DNA of 64,000 nucleotides from assembly GCA_964057195.1 (NCBI GenBank), contig OZ059847.1, positions 21,486,655 to 21,550,654 of the forward strand, given 5' to 3'. Made by a program: the position numbers and the translations under genes. The notes under the pieces are model-generated. The model was not told where the DNA came from. It worked only from the letters and a program-made list of their open reading frames with translations, and did no database searches. This DNA is from Orthosia cruda. Taxonomy: Eukaryota; Arthropoda; Insecta; Lepidoptera; Noctuidae. Shown here piece by piece: positions 1 to 9,672 of the stretch (position 1 is the first letter of the stretch; every line of letters begins with the position of its first letter).

Positions 1-605
1 AGAAAATAAAACTAGGTATTGAAAGCGAAAGCGTCACTGTTAAAATTCATACTTTCTAAGTTAATTATTGACATGTAAGAGTTGACAAATCGGTCTGAAG
101 ATTTGATCTAAATTATGTACATACGTATTGACGCAGAAAATATAAGTAAAAAAAACATATTTAATACTCATGAATAAAATATCTACATGTTTGCCATTTA
201 AAGAAATACATAATTTTCACATTCTCAACTGCACATCGTTACATACGTTTTTTATTGCCATCCACTATCGAGAGGCTATTTTAATAAAATCATCGTAAGT
301 TTTTATTCCGTTCTGTTTTTTCTTGGTCTGTAACAAGTTTGTATATCTCTAAGTATTGGTGCACAAAATTGTTCCGGTTGTCAAATAACGCAGCTCGACA
401 GTTTTCAAGGTATTGAAATAAAGATCAAACAAATCGAGCATTTAAAATAATTATGGCCGTTTTAACGAACACTTTCGTAATGTGTTACTGAAAACGGGAA
501 CACACACATTATGAAGGCGCTTGACAATATGTATGGGTCGAAAAGGAATTAGTCTTTTACTAGCTTTGTCTATGTTAATATTTTAGGTATGTTGATATAA
601 ATATT
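1..605. other. AT-rich stretch, no gene seen
   Basis: I see no open frame of convincing length, no RNA gene and no recognisable repeat before the microsatellite begins. Confidence 0.5.
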
Positions 606-1067
606 AATAATATAATATAATATAATATAATATAATATAATATAATATAATATAATATAATATAATATAATATAATATAATATAATATAATATAATATAA
701 TATAATATAATATAATATAATATAATATAATATAATATAATATAATATAATATAATATAATATAATATAATATAATATAATATAATATAATATAATATAA
801 TATAATATAATATAATATAATATAATATAATATAATATAATATAATATAATATAATATAATATAATTATAATATAATATAATATAATATAATATAATATA
901 ATATAATATAATATAATATAATATAATATAATATAATATAATATAATATAATATAATATAATATAATATAATATAATATAATATAATATAATATAATATA
1001 ATATAATATAATATAATATAATATAATATAATATAATATAATATAATATAATATAATATAATATAAT
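606..1067. repeat. (TATAA)n pentanucleotide microsatellite
   Basis: About 90 nearly perfect copies of TATAA run for roughly 460 bases. There is a single phase slip near 864-868, where TATAATTATAA replaces the regular step, so the array is two pure blocks. Long repetitive frames in this tract are artefacts of a 5-base period and do not code. The array abuts the LINE tail that follows directly, so it may have grown from the short tandem 3' tail of an element. Confidence 0.98.
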
Positions 1068-1069
1068 CA

Positions 1070-1128
1070 CAAGACCACATCATCGCTTACCATCAGGTGA
1101 AATAGTGGTCAAGCGCGAGCCTATAGGA
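1070..1128 (+). mobile_element. LINE family T, 3' tail only
   Basis: The run ACCACATCATCGCTTACCATC followed by AGGTGAAATAGTGGTCAAGCG matches the segment just past the RT stop codon of the LINE fragments near 7.45, 9.55, 31.55 and 42.4 kb in this window. No coding part remains here. It is read as an extreme 5' truncation. Confidence 0.75.
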
Positions 1129-1310
1129 TATAAAAATAATGTATGTACGGTACGGTGAAGGCAAACATCGTGAGGAAACTGGCATGTCCTAGAACCAACA
1201 ATTCGAAGACATGTGACATCTACCAACTCGCTCTGGACTCGCGTGGTGAATTACGGTCCATTACCTCTCACAGAGAGGAGGCCTGGGTCCCAGCGTGTGG
1301 GAACATAAAA
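1129..1310 (+). repeat. Lepidopteran SINE-type tail fragment
   Basis: GGTGAAGGCAAACATCGTGA and, further on, the CACAGAGAGGAGGCCTGGGT segment resemble the 3' body of common lepidopteran SINE/LINE tails. No tRNA-like head is visible upstream, because the LINE tail and microsatellite lie there instead. A related piece lies on the minus strand near 46.2 kb. Confidence 0.6.
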
Positions 1311-2160
1311 AAAGTTTGATACCTACCTAATGATGTATTTAATTATTAATCACAAAATCCACAGCTCTTAAAAATATCTTAACACACTTATTGTACTGAA
1401 AGCACGATTGATTACATTTGTTGTATTTGAAAGACTCAATTTAAAAGAATGTACAGTACGAAACTCCCTCGATATATACGTAGTTTGTTCATTCATGTTC
1501 CGCTTGTATTTGAATATTTTTTACTTCTAATGTGTACCAGCCTACTTCGAGGTCGTCTGCAACATAATTACTGCTGTAATTCCACCATCATAAAATATCT
1601 AACCTATCATAACATTGTACCCATGAGTAATATTACACAATTCATCGTAATGATATGGACCAACTTTGTGAACTCATTTAACTTTTCACATTTGTTTTCC
1701 CATAAAAATGATCACACAAAATGCGTGTAATGTTCTGAAAATCCTTAAAACTGTATTCCCTGTCTTGTGGTTTATGTAATAATTTCTCTTTCCAAGAATT
1801 AGAACATAGAAACCAGTTACCGTAAAACGGACCTATTTAAGAACTACGTGGCTGGCATTCGCTCTAGAGAATTCTAGGAATTACTCTATATATCTACGCA
1901 GACAATATTGTTTGCTTGAAATAATCTCTCGAACCGCTCTTAATAATTCTCTTGTAGGAAAAATTATGTGCACTGACTGGAAATAAGTTGTTCCTTCGCT
2001 TTTAATTAAATTCTATTCTTTGTATTATTTTTTCTGCTAGGAAAATATTGTGGAATGTATAAATAAGATTAGATGATTTATTTCTGCCTTCTTTCAGTAA
2101 GGCGGCTATTGTATTAGATAATGTGTGTTCTATCTATCTACATCACCAATTTGAACCAGC
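1311..2160. other. AT-rich stretch, no gene seen
   Basis: One 93-codon frame starts at 1449 but has no recognisable motif and a composition expected of chance in AT-rich DNA. Nothing else is supported here. Confidence 0.45.
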
Positions 2161-2162
2161 TA

Positions 2163-2245
2163 TAGACCTCAACATCATCTTCATGCCCTTGTTCCATGTA
2201 ACTTGGGGACGAAGAATGATCTTCTTTCAGCCTCCCTGTCAAACT
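2163..2245 (-). mobile_element. RTE-type LINE 3' end remnant
   Basis: Read on the minus strand, this segment ends in a CCAAGTTACATGGAACAAGG block and a GATGATG-like tail. The same end is found on the plus strand at 5690-5868 and 21800-21985. It is the last few codons plus tail only. Confidence 0.55.
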
Positions 2246-2285
2246 TGAAATAACATTCAGTCCTCTTTCTTTCATAAATGTAATT

Positions 2286-2724
2286 GGACTATTGATTGAT
2301 AGAAATAATATCGAACTGTTTCGCTGGCTACGGTTGTATCTAAGGTATTGGATAGCATGCTTAATACATAATTAAGTAATAATGTACAATTACATGATAC
2401 GACTTAAGATGTCCACTGAAAGTGTGATTTTGGGATTAAGCGCGCTGTGTTCCTACGCTTGGTTCCTTGACCTGTCGAATGCTTTTGATTTGCTTTCCTA
2501 GGACACTCTATTAGGACTATTGATTGATAGAAATAATATCAAACTGTTTCGCTGGCTACGGTTGTATCTAAGGTATTGGATAGCATGCTTAATACATAAT
2601 TAAGTAATAATGTACAATTACATGATACGACTTAAGATGTCCACTGAAAGTGTGATTTTGGGATTAAGCGCGCTGTGTTCCTTGACCTGTCGAATGCTTT
2701 TGATTTGCTTTCCTAGGACACTCT
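2286..2724 (+). repeat. Imperfect direct tandem duplication, 224 + 211 bp
   Basis: Bases 2286-2509 recur at 2514-2724 almost without change. The second copy lacks 13 bases, removed between two GTTCCT direct repeats that are both present in the first copy. This is the signature of replication slippage. Both copies carry the RT motif-A codons described in the next entry, so an already integrated RT fragment was duplicated. Confidence 0.95.
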
Positions 2725-2960
2725 TTGGAAGAAGCTGAATTATGCTAAGTTACCACCTGAAGTCACCAATATTTTTAAATTTTGTTTCGTGACAGGCTAA
2801 CAGTGTTAGATGGGATGGGGCGTATTTGAGTCCATATGGTTTGGAGTGTGGCTTGTGTGAGACAGGGTCTAAATTCACCCACACTCTTTAACCTATACAT
2901 GGACCAACTAAAAGTAAAAAAATATACATTGATGTATGGGGACAACAGATTTCGGATACC
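2440..2960 (+). pseudogene. Decayed non-LTR reverse transcriptase fragment
   Basis: Conceptual translation gives LDLSNAFDLLS (RT motif A, with the catalytic Asp), then DTLWKKLNYAKLPPEV and FKFCF. Frames further on correspond to the region leading up to RT motif B. Several stops and shifts interrupt it. The motif-A block occurs twice because of the tandem duplication. The family is a LINE common in Lepidoptera; I cannot name the clade safely. Only about 150 codons of a protein of roughly 900 remain, so it is a fossil. Confidence 0.7.
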
Positions 2961-3085
2961 AAAGTTAATTTTGCCCCTTCGTTAGAGCAATGTTCGGTGC
3001 TATCGTTATTTATGAACGTTAATAATGTTACCAATTTATTTTGTTGAATGTAGCTTTTTATACGGAACCCTTTGTGCGCGAGTTA

Positions 3086-4448
3086 CTGCCAGTTTCCCAC
3101 GTCTCAATTATCGGGCTGTTAACGTAATCGACGATTAATCGCCTGTTAATTCTACTTTCAGTTTCTCAACACCCAACTGTGACAAGCGTTTAACAATTTG
3201 TCACATTTGAGAAAAATCTCGAATTAACCACATGTTACAGCAGTTTTGGGTTTCTGAGAACCATTTTCAATGTTAATCTCTTGTCAACGAGCCTAATTTA
3301 TAATTGTTGGAAATTGGTCGATTATTCGCAGATTAAAATTAATATTATGATTTTAAAGGCTTATATTACGATAAAAAAGATAATAGGGGTCGTCGAAAAC
3401 TGTGGTATGGGTTGAGTTATAAAAAATATGTTAATTTGGATCAATTATTAATTAGCAAGATTAAAAAAAATAGGATGTTACAAACTTTTTAAATTAATTT
3501 TATTATAAAAACTTGACACAATTATCAAAAATAGTTATTTTGTATTTAGGTAAATAAAAATAAAATAGAATAAATTACTGACCTGGGAATCGAACCTTCC
3601 TCACGCGCATTAATTTTAACTGTACCCTGTATTTAGTACTTATCGAGGTCAGTTTCTGGATAGATTTGTGTTTAGCTTGAAGCGGCTGGGGTGGTGACCG
3701 CGCCAGGGTAAGCAACACTTGCCAAGGTCAGTCTTGGGATGGGTGACCACTTTTTTTTTGGATCGCTTTTTTATGGATAGGTGACTCCGCCAGGGTAAGC
3801 AACACTAACCAAGGTCAGTGTTTGGATGGGTGACCATCACCACAAAAATTTAATTATTAATTAACATTACCAAGGTCACCCAACCAAAAAAAGCTAACCC
3901 AAAAAAAGTGGTCACCCATCCAAACACTGACCTTGGTAAGTGTTGCTTACCCTGGCATGGTCACCCATCCAAAAACAAGCGAACCCAAAAAAAGTGGTCA
4001 CCCATCCAAACACTGACCTTGGTAAGTGTTGCTTACCCTGGCGGGGTCAGCCATCCAAAACAAACGAACCAAAAAAAAGCGGTCACCCATCCAAAAAAAA
4101 CCTTGGTAAGTGTTGCTTAACCTGTGTGGGGTCACCTATCCAAAAAAAAAGCATACCAAAAAAACACGTGGTTACCCATCCAAAAATCGTCCCTGGTAAG
4201 GTTTGCTTAACTTGCGGGCTACACCAACCCAGCCGCTCAAGATAAAATACTATTACGTTATAGTAGTGAAGGAATTGAATGAATACTAGCTAGGGTAGCC
4301 AACCGAAATAAATTATTAAATGTAACAAGCGATTACGTAATTTCTCGATGATGCAGAGTTGAGAAACTCACTGACAACTGACGGCTGGTTAATTTGTGAC
4401 AAATTGTCAGCTGATTTGAGATGTGACGTCGACTTCAGAAACTCGCCC
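3086..4448 (+). mobile_element. Family B non-autonomous element, copy 1 (1,363 bp)
   Basis: The element is flanked by TTA on both sides (3083-3085 and 4449-4451). Its ends are imperfect inverted repeats: CTGCCAGTTTCCCACGTC on the left, and GGGCGAGTTTCTGAAGTC when the right end is reverse-complemented. A 3-bp TWA duplication is the known signature of PIF/Harbinger elements, so this is probably a large MITE of that superfamily, though no transposase is present. A second copy lies at 61651-63529. Near 3575-3600, read on the minus strand, there is a tRNA-like B box (GGTTCGATTCCCAGGTCAG), so part of the body may derive from a SINE. The centre is an inverted minisatellite, listed separately. Confidence 0.85.
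3675..4245. repeat. Head-to-head minisatellite inside element B1
   Basis: Units of about 70-80 bases contain GGGTAAGCAACACT, AAGGTCAGT and GGATGGGTGACCA. They are arranged in one orientation at 3690-3840 and in the opposite orientation at 3865-4240. The outer edges TTGAAGCGGCTGGG and CCCAGCCGCTCAA also pair, so the block can fold on itself. Short frames across it (3908-4245) repeat the same words in shifting phase and do not code. Copy 2 has the same block at 62700-63290. Confidence 0.9.
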
Positions 4449-4480
4449 TTAGAGTCGCACTTGGCCGGTTTTTTATTTTG

Positions 4481-4862
4481 GTCTGTTTAGGGGCTTACCT
4501 CGTTTTACGCCTGTAGCATGTGGTTTACTTTTACGCAATAATCGCCCTTTACGTTTAGTAGGTATAATAATGCCTTTAGGGTGCTGATGATGACTTCTTT
4601 TTTTTGTTTAGGAAATTGGCTCACACATTGGTCCGTTGTTGTTGAATTAAGTTTTTTAACTATGTTTGCAATATTTGTAAGTATGTGAGAACCATGTTCC
4701 TAATTATCAAGTTAATGAATTTAACTGTTAATACTTTTAATGCTTTATACCTATACGTATTATAGTATGTAGTGCTATTCTGGGTGCATCGTCCTCACTT
4801 AAATGAATTTATTAATGTATGTACTTATGTGAATAATGAGGAGGGATGAAGCGCATGTTACT
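4481..4862. other. No gene or repeat recognised
   Basis: AT-rich sequence between the family A end and the H1 foldback element. I see no coding signal. Confidence 0.4.
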
Positions 4863-5668
4863 AAAAAACTTTTTAACAAAAAATCAAACCGACTTCCAGA
4901 ACAAAAAACTACAAAGCAAAAAATAAATTTCTTTTCCGAAGTCGGTGTCTTTTGTGCCTACCCATTCTTTCCGTTTTTCGACACCGACTTCGGAAAAGAA
5001 ATTTATTTTTTGCTTTGTAGTTTTTTGTTCTGGAAGTCGGTTTGATTTTTTGTTAAAAAGTTTTATTTTTCTGTTTTTAGTTTTGGTAGGTACCTCCAAT
5101 TAACATGATTATCATTTATAGCCAAAGTACATCTCATGGCGATTCCAATAAGCCCAAACACGACTAGGATACATTGTTTTATATTAGAGTTCCAGTGCCT
5201 ACCTTCCGGCTTCATCATCAGATCAGTTCGATGGTGTCATTTTCACCAGTACCATTTATTTATAAGTATTTGCTTCATTATAGTCGGTTAACTATTCGAG
5301 ATATCTTATGCCCGTAACATATTTAGCATTTAGGAGATCCAGTGGCCATCTGTGGTCTTCTTCATCAGTTCCACTTCACCAAATGATACTTTCTGAGTGC
5401 AAATGATTGCATTGTTGATGAAAATACCAAAATCACTATATGTTTGCCTATAATATTTGAGGAGTTCCCTCGATTTCTCTAGGATTCCATCATCAGATCC
5501 TGACTTGATGATTATGGGACCAACTAGGAAGTATACCCTTTCAAACAAAAGAAGAATTTTTGAAATCGGTCCAGGCGTCTTTGAGTAATCGGGGAACATA
5601 CATAAAAAAAAAAAAAAAAGATTCCGACGAATTGAGAACCTCCTCCTTTTTTTGAAGTCGGTTAAAAA
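4863..5668. mobile_element. Family H foldback element, copy 1
   Basis: The left end is a perfect inverted repeat with 85-base arms (4865-4949 and 4980-5064) around a 30-base loop. Each arm contains CCGACTTC / GAAGTCGG. The right part (about 5330-5668) ends with CCTCCTCCTTT and GAAGTCGGTTAAAAA, as in copies 2 (47.5-48.1 kb) and 3 (53.2-53.8 kb). No transposase frame is present. Frames on the two strands across the palindrome give the same protein words because the arms are exact complements. It is a recurrent lepidopteran repeat of unknown class. The 5070-5330 middle is less alike between copies. Confidence 0.75.
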
Positions 5669-5689
5669 GAGTTATGAATATAAATGTGG

Positions 5690-5868
5690 ATGGATGGAGA
5701 GGGAGGGGACGGCCAAAGAAAAGATGGATGGACTGTGGGAGGAGTGATATGAAAGAAAAGGGAGTCAGTGATAGCGTGACTGGGGACAGGACGGTATGGC
5801 AGAGGAAAACGTGTTGCGCCGACCCCAAGTAACATGGGACAAGGGCAGGAAGATGATGATGTACTTAT
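5690..5868 (+). pseudogene. RTE-type LINE C-terminal remnant
   Basis: One frame reads GRPKKRWMDC, then KEKGVSDSVTGDRTVW and TCCADPK before a stop. This matches the basic GRPxxRW C-terminal tail of RTE-like reverse transcriptases. It ends in a GATGATG tail. A sister copy lies at 21800-21985 and a shorter one on the minus strand at 2163. No RT core remains. Confidence 0.7.
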
Positions 5869-6354
5869 GTGAATATAGTAAACCTTTTAAAAGTGTAAGT
5901 ATGGAGTTTCTTGTCCGTTCTCCATAACAAGCTACTTTTCCGAATGGACGGTAGAATCAATTATTATTACTTGTAAATTTTTAATGTTAAAGGTCAAAAG
6001 TGGCGCTTAATGGCCTAGTTGAAATACATATTTTTGACTTTTGACTATTATGGGGTTGCCTCGCTTCTGTAGCGCATAAGGGATGTTTGCGGAAATACGC
6101 GTTGATTGCTTATATGCATTGATGCGTAAAATATGTGCATCCTTGGAGCGCGGGATGCGGGCCAGATCTAACAGCATCCTTGGCATGATTGCTGACTGAA
6201 ATGTGTTGTGTTGAATCGCTGTTCCAGTATTTCAGCTGGAATACTGAAAAAATATAGTTGTCTGTGTTTGTATATATGTTAAAAGTTTGCGTTTTAAATA
6301 TTGTCTGTTGTTATTGTGTTACTAATATAGGTAAGTTTATATTGTTACTAACAC
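5869..6354. other. No gene recognised
   Basis: AT-rich sequence with no supported feature. A weak local inverted repeat (CCAGTATTTCAGCTGGAATACTG) lies near 6222-6246. Confidence 0.4.
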
Positions 6355-7340
6355 TATGAATATATGTATTTAGGTTAAGTTATTCTATGGGTCCTGTTGC
6401 CTTTAGTAAATTAATTAAGAATAATAATTTTACGCCCTTTGTCATGATAATCCGCAGTAATGTTAAGGGTGTGACAGTACATGAAAGTATATGATAAGTT
6501 AAAGGACCTACTAAGACCTTACAACCTAACAGTCCCTACGACCCTAAGCCCTACAGCCCTAACCTACCATATACCTAGTGAGTGATAAATAAATATATAG
6601 ATAAGTTCAGGATATCTGCACCATGCGACCTAAGGTTACAGACGGATAGTGGGCAGGAATTCCATGTTCCGGAAGGATACACTCACTGCCAATCCAGCAG
6701 ACTCACGAGACTGATCAGAGATGGCTAAAGGTGTCTTGGTAACAGTGAGGGGTAATGAGACAAGAATATAAATTGAAATCTGATTTATTAACAATATTTT
6801 ACAGTTTATATACTATTTTGTCTTAATACACACTAATTTACAACTTTATCTGTGTCCTATGCGTGTTAAATGCAAGCAAACAGTATTTTATCCGGGCTGC
6901 ACGTCATCCAGGCCGAGTGCTGAGTCAAAGTCGAATAATAATTGGTCGCATCTTTCTTTCCTTTCCACCCAACACACATTTATTTTCGTAACTCTTTAAG
7001 AGTACGTAAATAGTTAACCTTCCACTAATAATGCGTTAAGCATTACAACTTACTTTTGTCCTCTTCTGTCTGTACCTATATTATTTTCTTTTCTAAGTGT
7101 TTTGTTGGTGCATAAATAAATAGTTTCGATGATTAATTATTTCTCTTTTTGTTTTTCCCTCTTGTTTATATCTTAGAAACTAACTAACAATGAGGCAGTT
7201 AAAGACAACAGTTAAGTTTAGGACTATTATGGCAAAGTGTCAAGTGACAATGCGACAGGGGCCTTAGCAAAAACAATGAACCCATGTCTTGTGTAATACA
7301 GACTGTTAGCAAACAAGAGGACCCTTAAGGAGCAACAATT
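6355..7340. repeat. Family F dispersed repeat, copy 1
   Basis: About 400 bases at 6945-7340 match 39345-39735 closely (for example TCTAAGTGTTTTGTTGGTGC and AGTTTAGGACTAT). The edge at 6360-6435 also matches 39285-39340. Copy 1 holds about 500 extra bases between those blocks, bounded by GAATAATAATT at about 6427 and 6932. I cannot classify the repeat, and no coding frame is visible. Confidence 0.7.
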
Positions 7341-7366
7341 GCTGGAACTACCTACTTTAATTTTGA

Positions 7367-8020
7367 CTAGCCATTTTCTGCGGCTTCACTGCCATCTATA
7401 AGAAATTTAAATATCTTTCGTTTTTTTCTATTGTTTGTTGGCTCGGGTTTACCACTATTACACCTGATGGTAAGCGATGATGTGGTCGAAGATGAGGCAC
7501 TCTTGCCTAGAAGTGACCTAATCACTCTGGACTTGAAGACTCCTGGGTTGTAACCATCAGGAAATGCAGACTCCGGCAGGGAATTCCACTCCATAACTGT
7601 ACGCATAATAAAAGTATTCCCAAAACGTTTGGTGCGTATGGGCGGGATGTTCACCATGTACCGATGACGCATCGCCGTACGTCTTGTAGTCCGATGATGA
7701 AACGGGCTAGGAGGAATTACTTCAAGCAATTCCATCGCACACTTCCCGAAATAAAACCGACAGACTGGCAACTTGGCGCCGATGTTCAAGACTCTGGAGC
7801 CTAGACTCGACCAGTATCTCGCTGCCGATGGGCCTCTTGGCCCGTTTTTCGAAAGAGTCTAGTGCATCCAGCTGGTACTTGGCAGATCTGTCCCAGAGAT
7901 GAGAGCAGTACTCCATGCATGACCGAACTTGCGCTTGATACAAGTTGAGCAACTGTTCTGGCGTGAAGTACCGTCTCACCTTTGCAAGGATCACCAACTT
8001 TTTGGGCAGCCAGCTGAGCT
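7367..8020 (-). pseudogene. LINE family T reverse transcriptase, C-terminal part
   Basis: Two minus-strand frames join across a shift near 7730-7790. The upstream one (7722-7997) includes RRYFTPEQLLNLYQAQVRS and a CSHLWD block. The downstream one (7367-7789) includes IPPSPFHHRTTRRTAMR, PPIRTKRFGNTF and EWNSLPES, the end of the thumb/tail of a CR1/jockey-like RT. The family tail (GATGGTAAGCGATGATGTGG on the plus strand) follows. The catalytic palm is missing: this is a 5'-truncated, frameshifted insertion. Copies also lie near 1.07, 8.03, 9.54, 31.3 and 42.35 kb. Confidence 0.85.
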
Positions 8021-8024
8021 GGGG

Positions 8025-8100
8025 CCGTTATAGTGCGTATGGGTGGGACGCATCTCCGTACGTCTTGTAATCCGATGATGGAACGGATGAATGATAATAA
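8025..8100 (-). pseudogene. LINE family T fragment with internal deletion
   Basis: The minus strand reads PFHHRITRRTEMR and then jumps to PTHTH, skipping about eight residues kept in the neighbouring copy. It is a very short remnant immediately upstream (in minus-strand terms) of the larger family T fragment. Confidence 0.6.
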
Positions 8101-8359
8101 TAATCCTCCAGACCGAATTTCGGCCACGGCGGCCAATCCCAGAAGAGACAAGCCATCGGCGCGGGCGATATTAGAGCGCACAATTTTTTTATGCGTTTAA
8201 GTTAAAGCGTGTGCGCAAACACAGGTGCCCTCTCTGTTCCCTCACTCTCATATTCCAATGGCACAGCAATCCGACACGACCGGAAAGTGATCAGGCGTAG
8301 GGCCAATGGCTTAACGTTGTTTACAACTTCCAAACTCCGATCTGCCACTCAGAATTTTC

Positions 8360-8428
8360 CCAATAAGCCCGACCTGGGACTCGGACCCGAGACCCCACGC
8401 TCAGCAGTCGAGACCGCGAGACCAAAGC
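8360..8428 (-). repeat. tRNA-like SINE head fragment
   Basis: On the minus strand a GGGTCCGAGTCCCAGGTCGG block resembles a tRNA T-arm / B box. No matching acceptor stem or A box fits, so it is read as part of a degraded tRNA-derived SINE and not as a tRNA gene. Confidence 0.4.
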
Positions 8429-8538
8429 AACAATCAAAGTAGCCTAGACACTTGGCTGTAGTGTACCTCTCTTCCAGTGATAGGATTTTGGAATTTGGAT
8501 CAGTCCAGAGATTACCTTTTACGAACATCTTACTTATT

Positions 8539-8906
8539 AATATTAACATTATAAGCGGGATATTTACCATAAAAATTTCAACCGGGTGGATGGGTTTCAA
8601 CTGTCAAGAGCTTGGAATCCAGTGGTCCAACTGTGTAAACCCCGAAAAAGTGCCGTAAAAAGTTCGCGAGCGGACACAGTGAGTTTCGTGTGTCGGGAAC
8701 AGAATCGAGTTGTGAGTGACAATGGTAGCGGTACCGAGTGCAAAAAACGAACATGAAAGAGGGTAGACCGTTTTGTCTCCTCATAAACACCCACCCGCAA
8801 TGACTTCAGTTTATCCGTGATCATGGTGCTTGCAACAGCACCGAAATATCGGAAACTCGCTACAAACAGTAAACATGGTAAATATCCCGCTTATAATGTT
8901 AATATT
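8539..8906. repeat. 32-bp perfect inverted repeat pair, 304 bp apart
   Basis: Bases 8539-8570 are the exact reverse complement of 8875-8906; the core is AAGCGGGATATTTACC. The sequence after the right arm (TAGTGTTAGTGACCATGACA) resembles a repeat end I know from Lepidoptera. The pair may mark the ends of a non-autonomous element or two adjacent insertions in opposite orientation. Confidence 0.85.
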
Positions 8907-8935
8907 AGTGTTAGTGACCATGACAGTTTAAAAAC

Positions 8936-9150
8936 TTATATCTTACTTATTATTATAAATGCGAAAGTTTGGATGGATGGAATGTATGTTTGTTTCTCAA
9001 TCGCGCCAGAATGGGTGGACGGATCTAGATGAAATTTGGCACAGAGATAGACGATAGTCTAGAATAGCACATTGGCTACTTTTTATCCCGGCAGTATGTC
9101 CACGTATGATAATATCTGACACCCACGCGGGAGAAGCCGCTGGTAAAAGG
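8936..9150 (+). repeat. Lepidopteran interspersed repeat (GAAATTTGGCA type)
   Basis: ATTATTATAAATGCGAAAGT, then GATGAAATTTGGCACAGA, TTTTTATCCCGG and CACGCGGGAGAAGCCGC follow the order of an abundant lepidopteran non-coding repeat. I see no coding potential. Confidence 0.65.
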
Positions 9151-9184
9151 TAGTATAATTATAAACAAACAAACAATATTACTT

Positions 9185-9522
9185 GATGTACACGCTTTTA
9201 ATTACTTTTCAGTATTTCGGTTCCTTTGTGTATAATAATATGTTTAATAAGAATAAATAAGCGGCTCGTTGCTAGTCCTAATGAGAAAACATTTCTTCTT
9301 GAGGCATTATAGTAGACAATTATAGGAAGGGTAGAAACCTTCCTTACTAATTTGCTGAGGAGTCCCGACCAAGTGTTACCAACTGCTTCTAAATAAAATC
9401 TAATGAAGAGACATCGGATTATATGCACTATCAAAATGGCGCAATTTACATGCAAATATGCACTAAAAAGTGCCGAAATATGCATTATTAAAATAGTTTT
9501 GTCATTGGCATTTACGTTATTT
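9185..9522 (+). repeat. Family G dispersed repeat, copy 1
   Basis: This segment matches 40125-40452 over about 320 bases, including AAGAATAAATAAGC and ACATCGGATTATATGCAC. The right part is dense in ATGCA words. A piece in the opposite orientation lies at 14158-14290. Confidence 0.75.
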
Positions 9523-9534
9523 TTTTCTTTTTTT

Positions 9535-9672
9535 TTCGCGCTTGACCACTATCTCACCAGATGGTAAACGATGATGTGGTCGACGGTGTAACACGCTTCC
9601 CTAGAAAAAACCTATTCACTCTTGACTTAAAGACCCCTAGATTGTAGCTGTCGGGAAACACAGACTCCGGCA
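9535..9672 (-). pseudogene. LINE family T, last codons and tail
   Basis: The minus strand encodes PESVFPDSYNLGVFKSRVNR and then FFLGKR, followed by the family tail with its ATGATGTGGTC block. Only about 35 codons survive. Confidence 0.7.

Larger units (their letters stand above)
3062..4480 (+). repeat. Family A dispersed repeat end, split by element B1
   Basis: ACGGAACCCTTTGTGCGCGAG (3063-3083) and GAGTCGCACTTGGCCGG (from 4452) are the two halves of the family A right end, seen uninterrupted at 22640-22685 and 23085-23127. They are separated exactly by the TTA-flanked element at 3086-4448. Removing one TTA and the insert restores normal spacing of the GCGAG and TCGCAC blocks. Confidence 0.85.

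Noticed and set aside
570..1083. Two frames of about 160 codons on the minus strand in the TATAA array
   Set aside because: They consist only of the IILYY-type period produced by a 5-base repeat; there is no coding signal.
1449..1730. 93-codon plus-strand frame
   Set aside because: No motif and random-like composition; not supported as a gene.
3908..4245. Frames of 70 and 101 codons, and similar ones at 62958-63172
   Set aside because: They repeat the same words in different phases because they cross the family B minisatellite.
3675..4245. CRISPR-like array
   Set aside because: The units are an inverted minisatellite without unique spacers, in a eukaryotic repeat.
4836..5099. Frames on both strands with the same internal protein sequence
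   Set aside because: The identity is forced by the perfect 85-bp palindrome.
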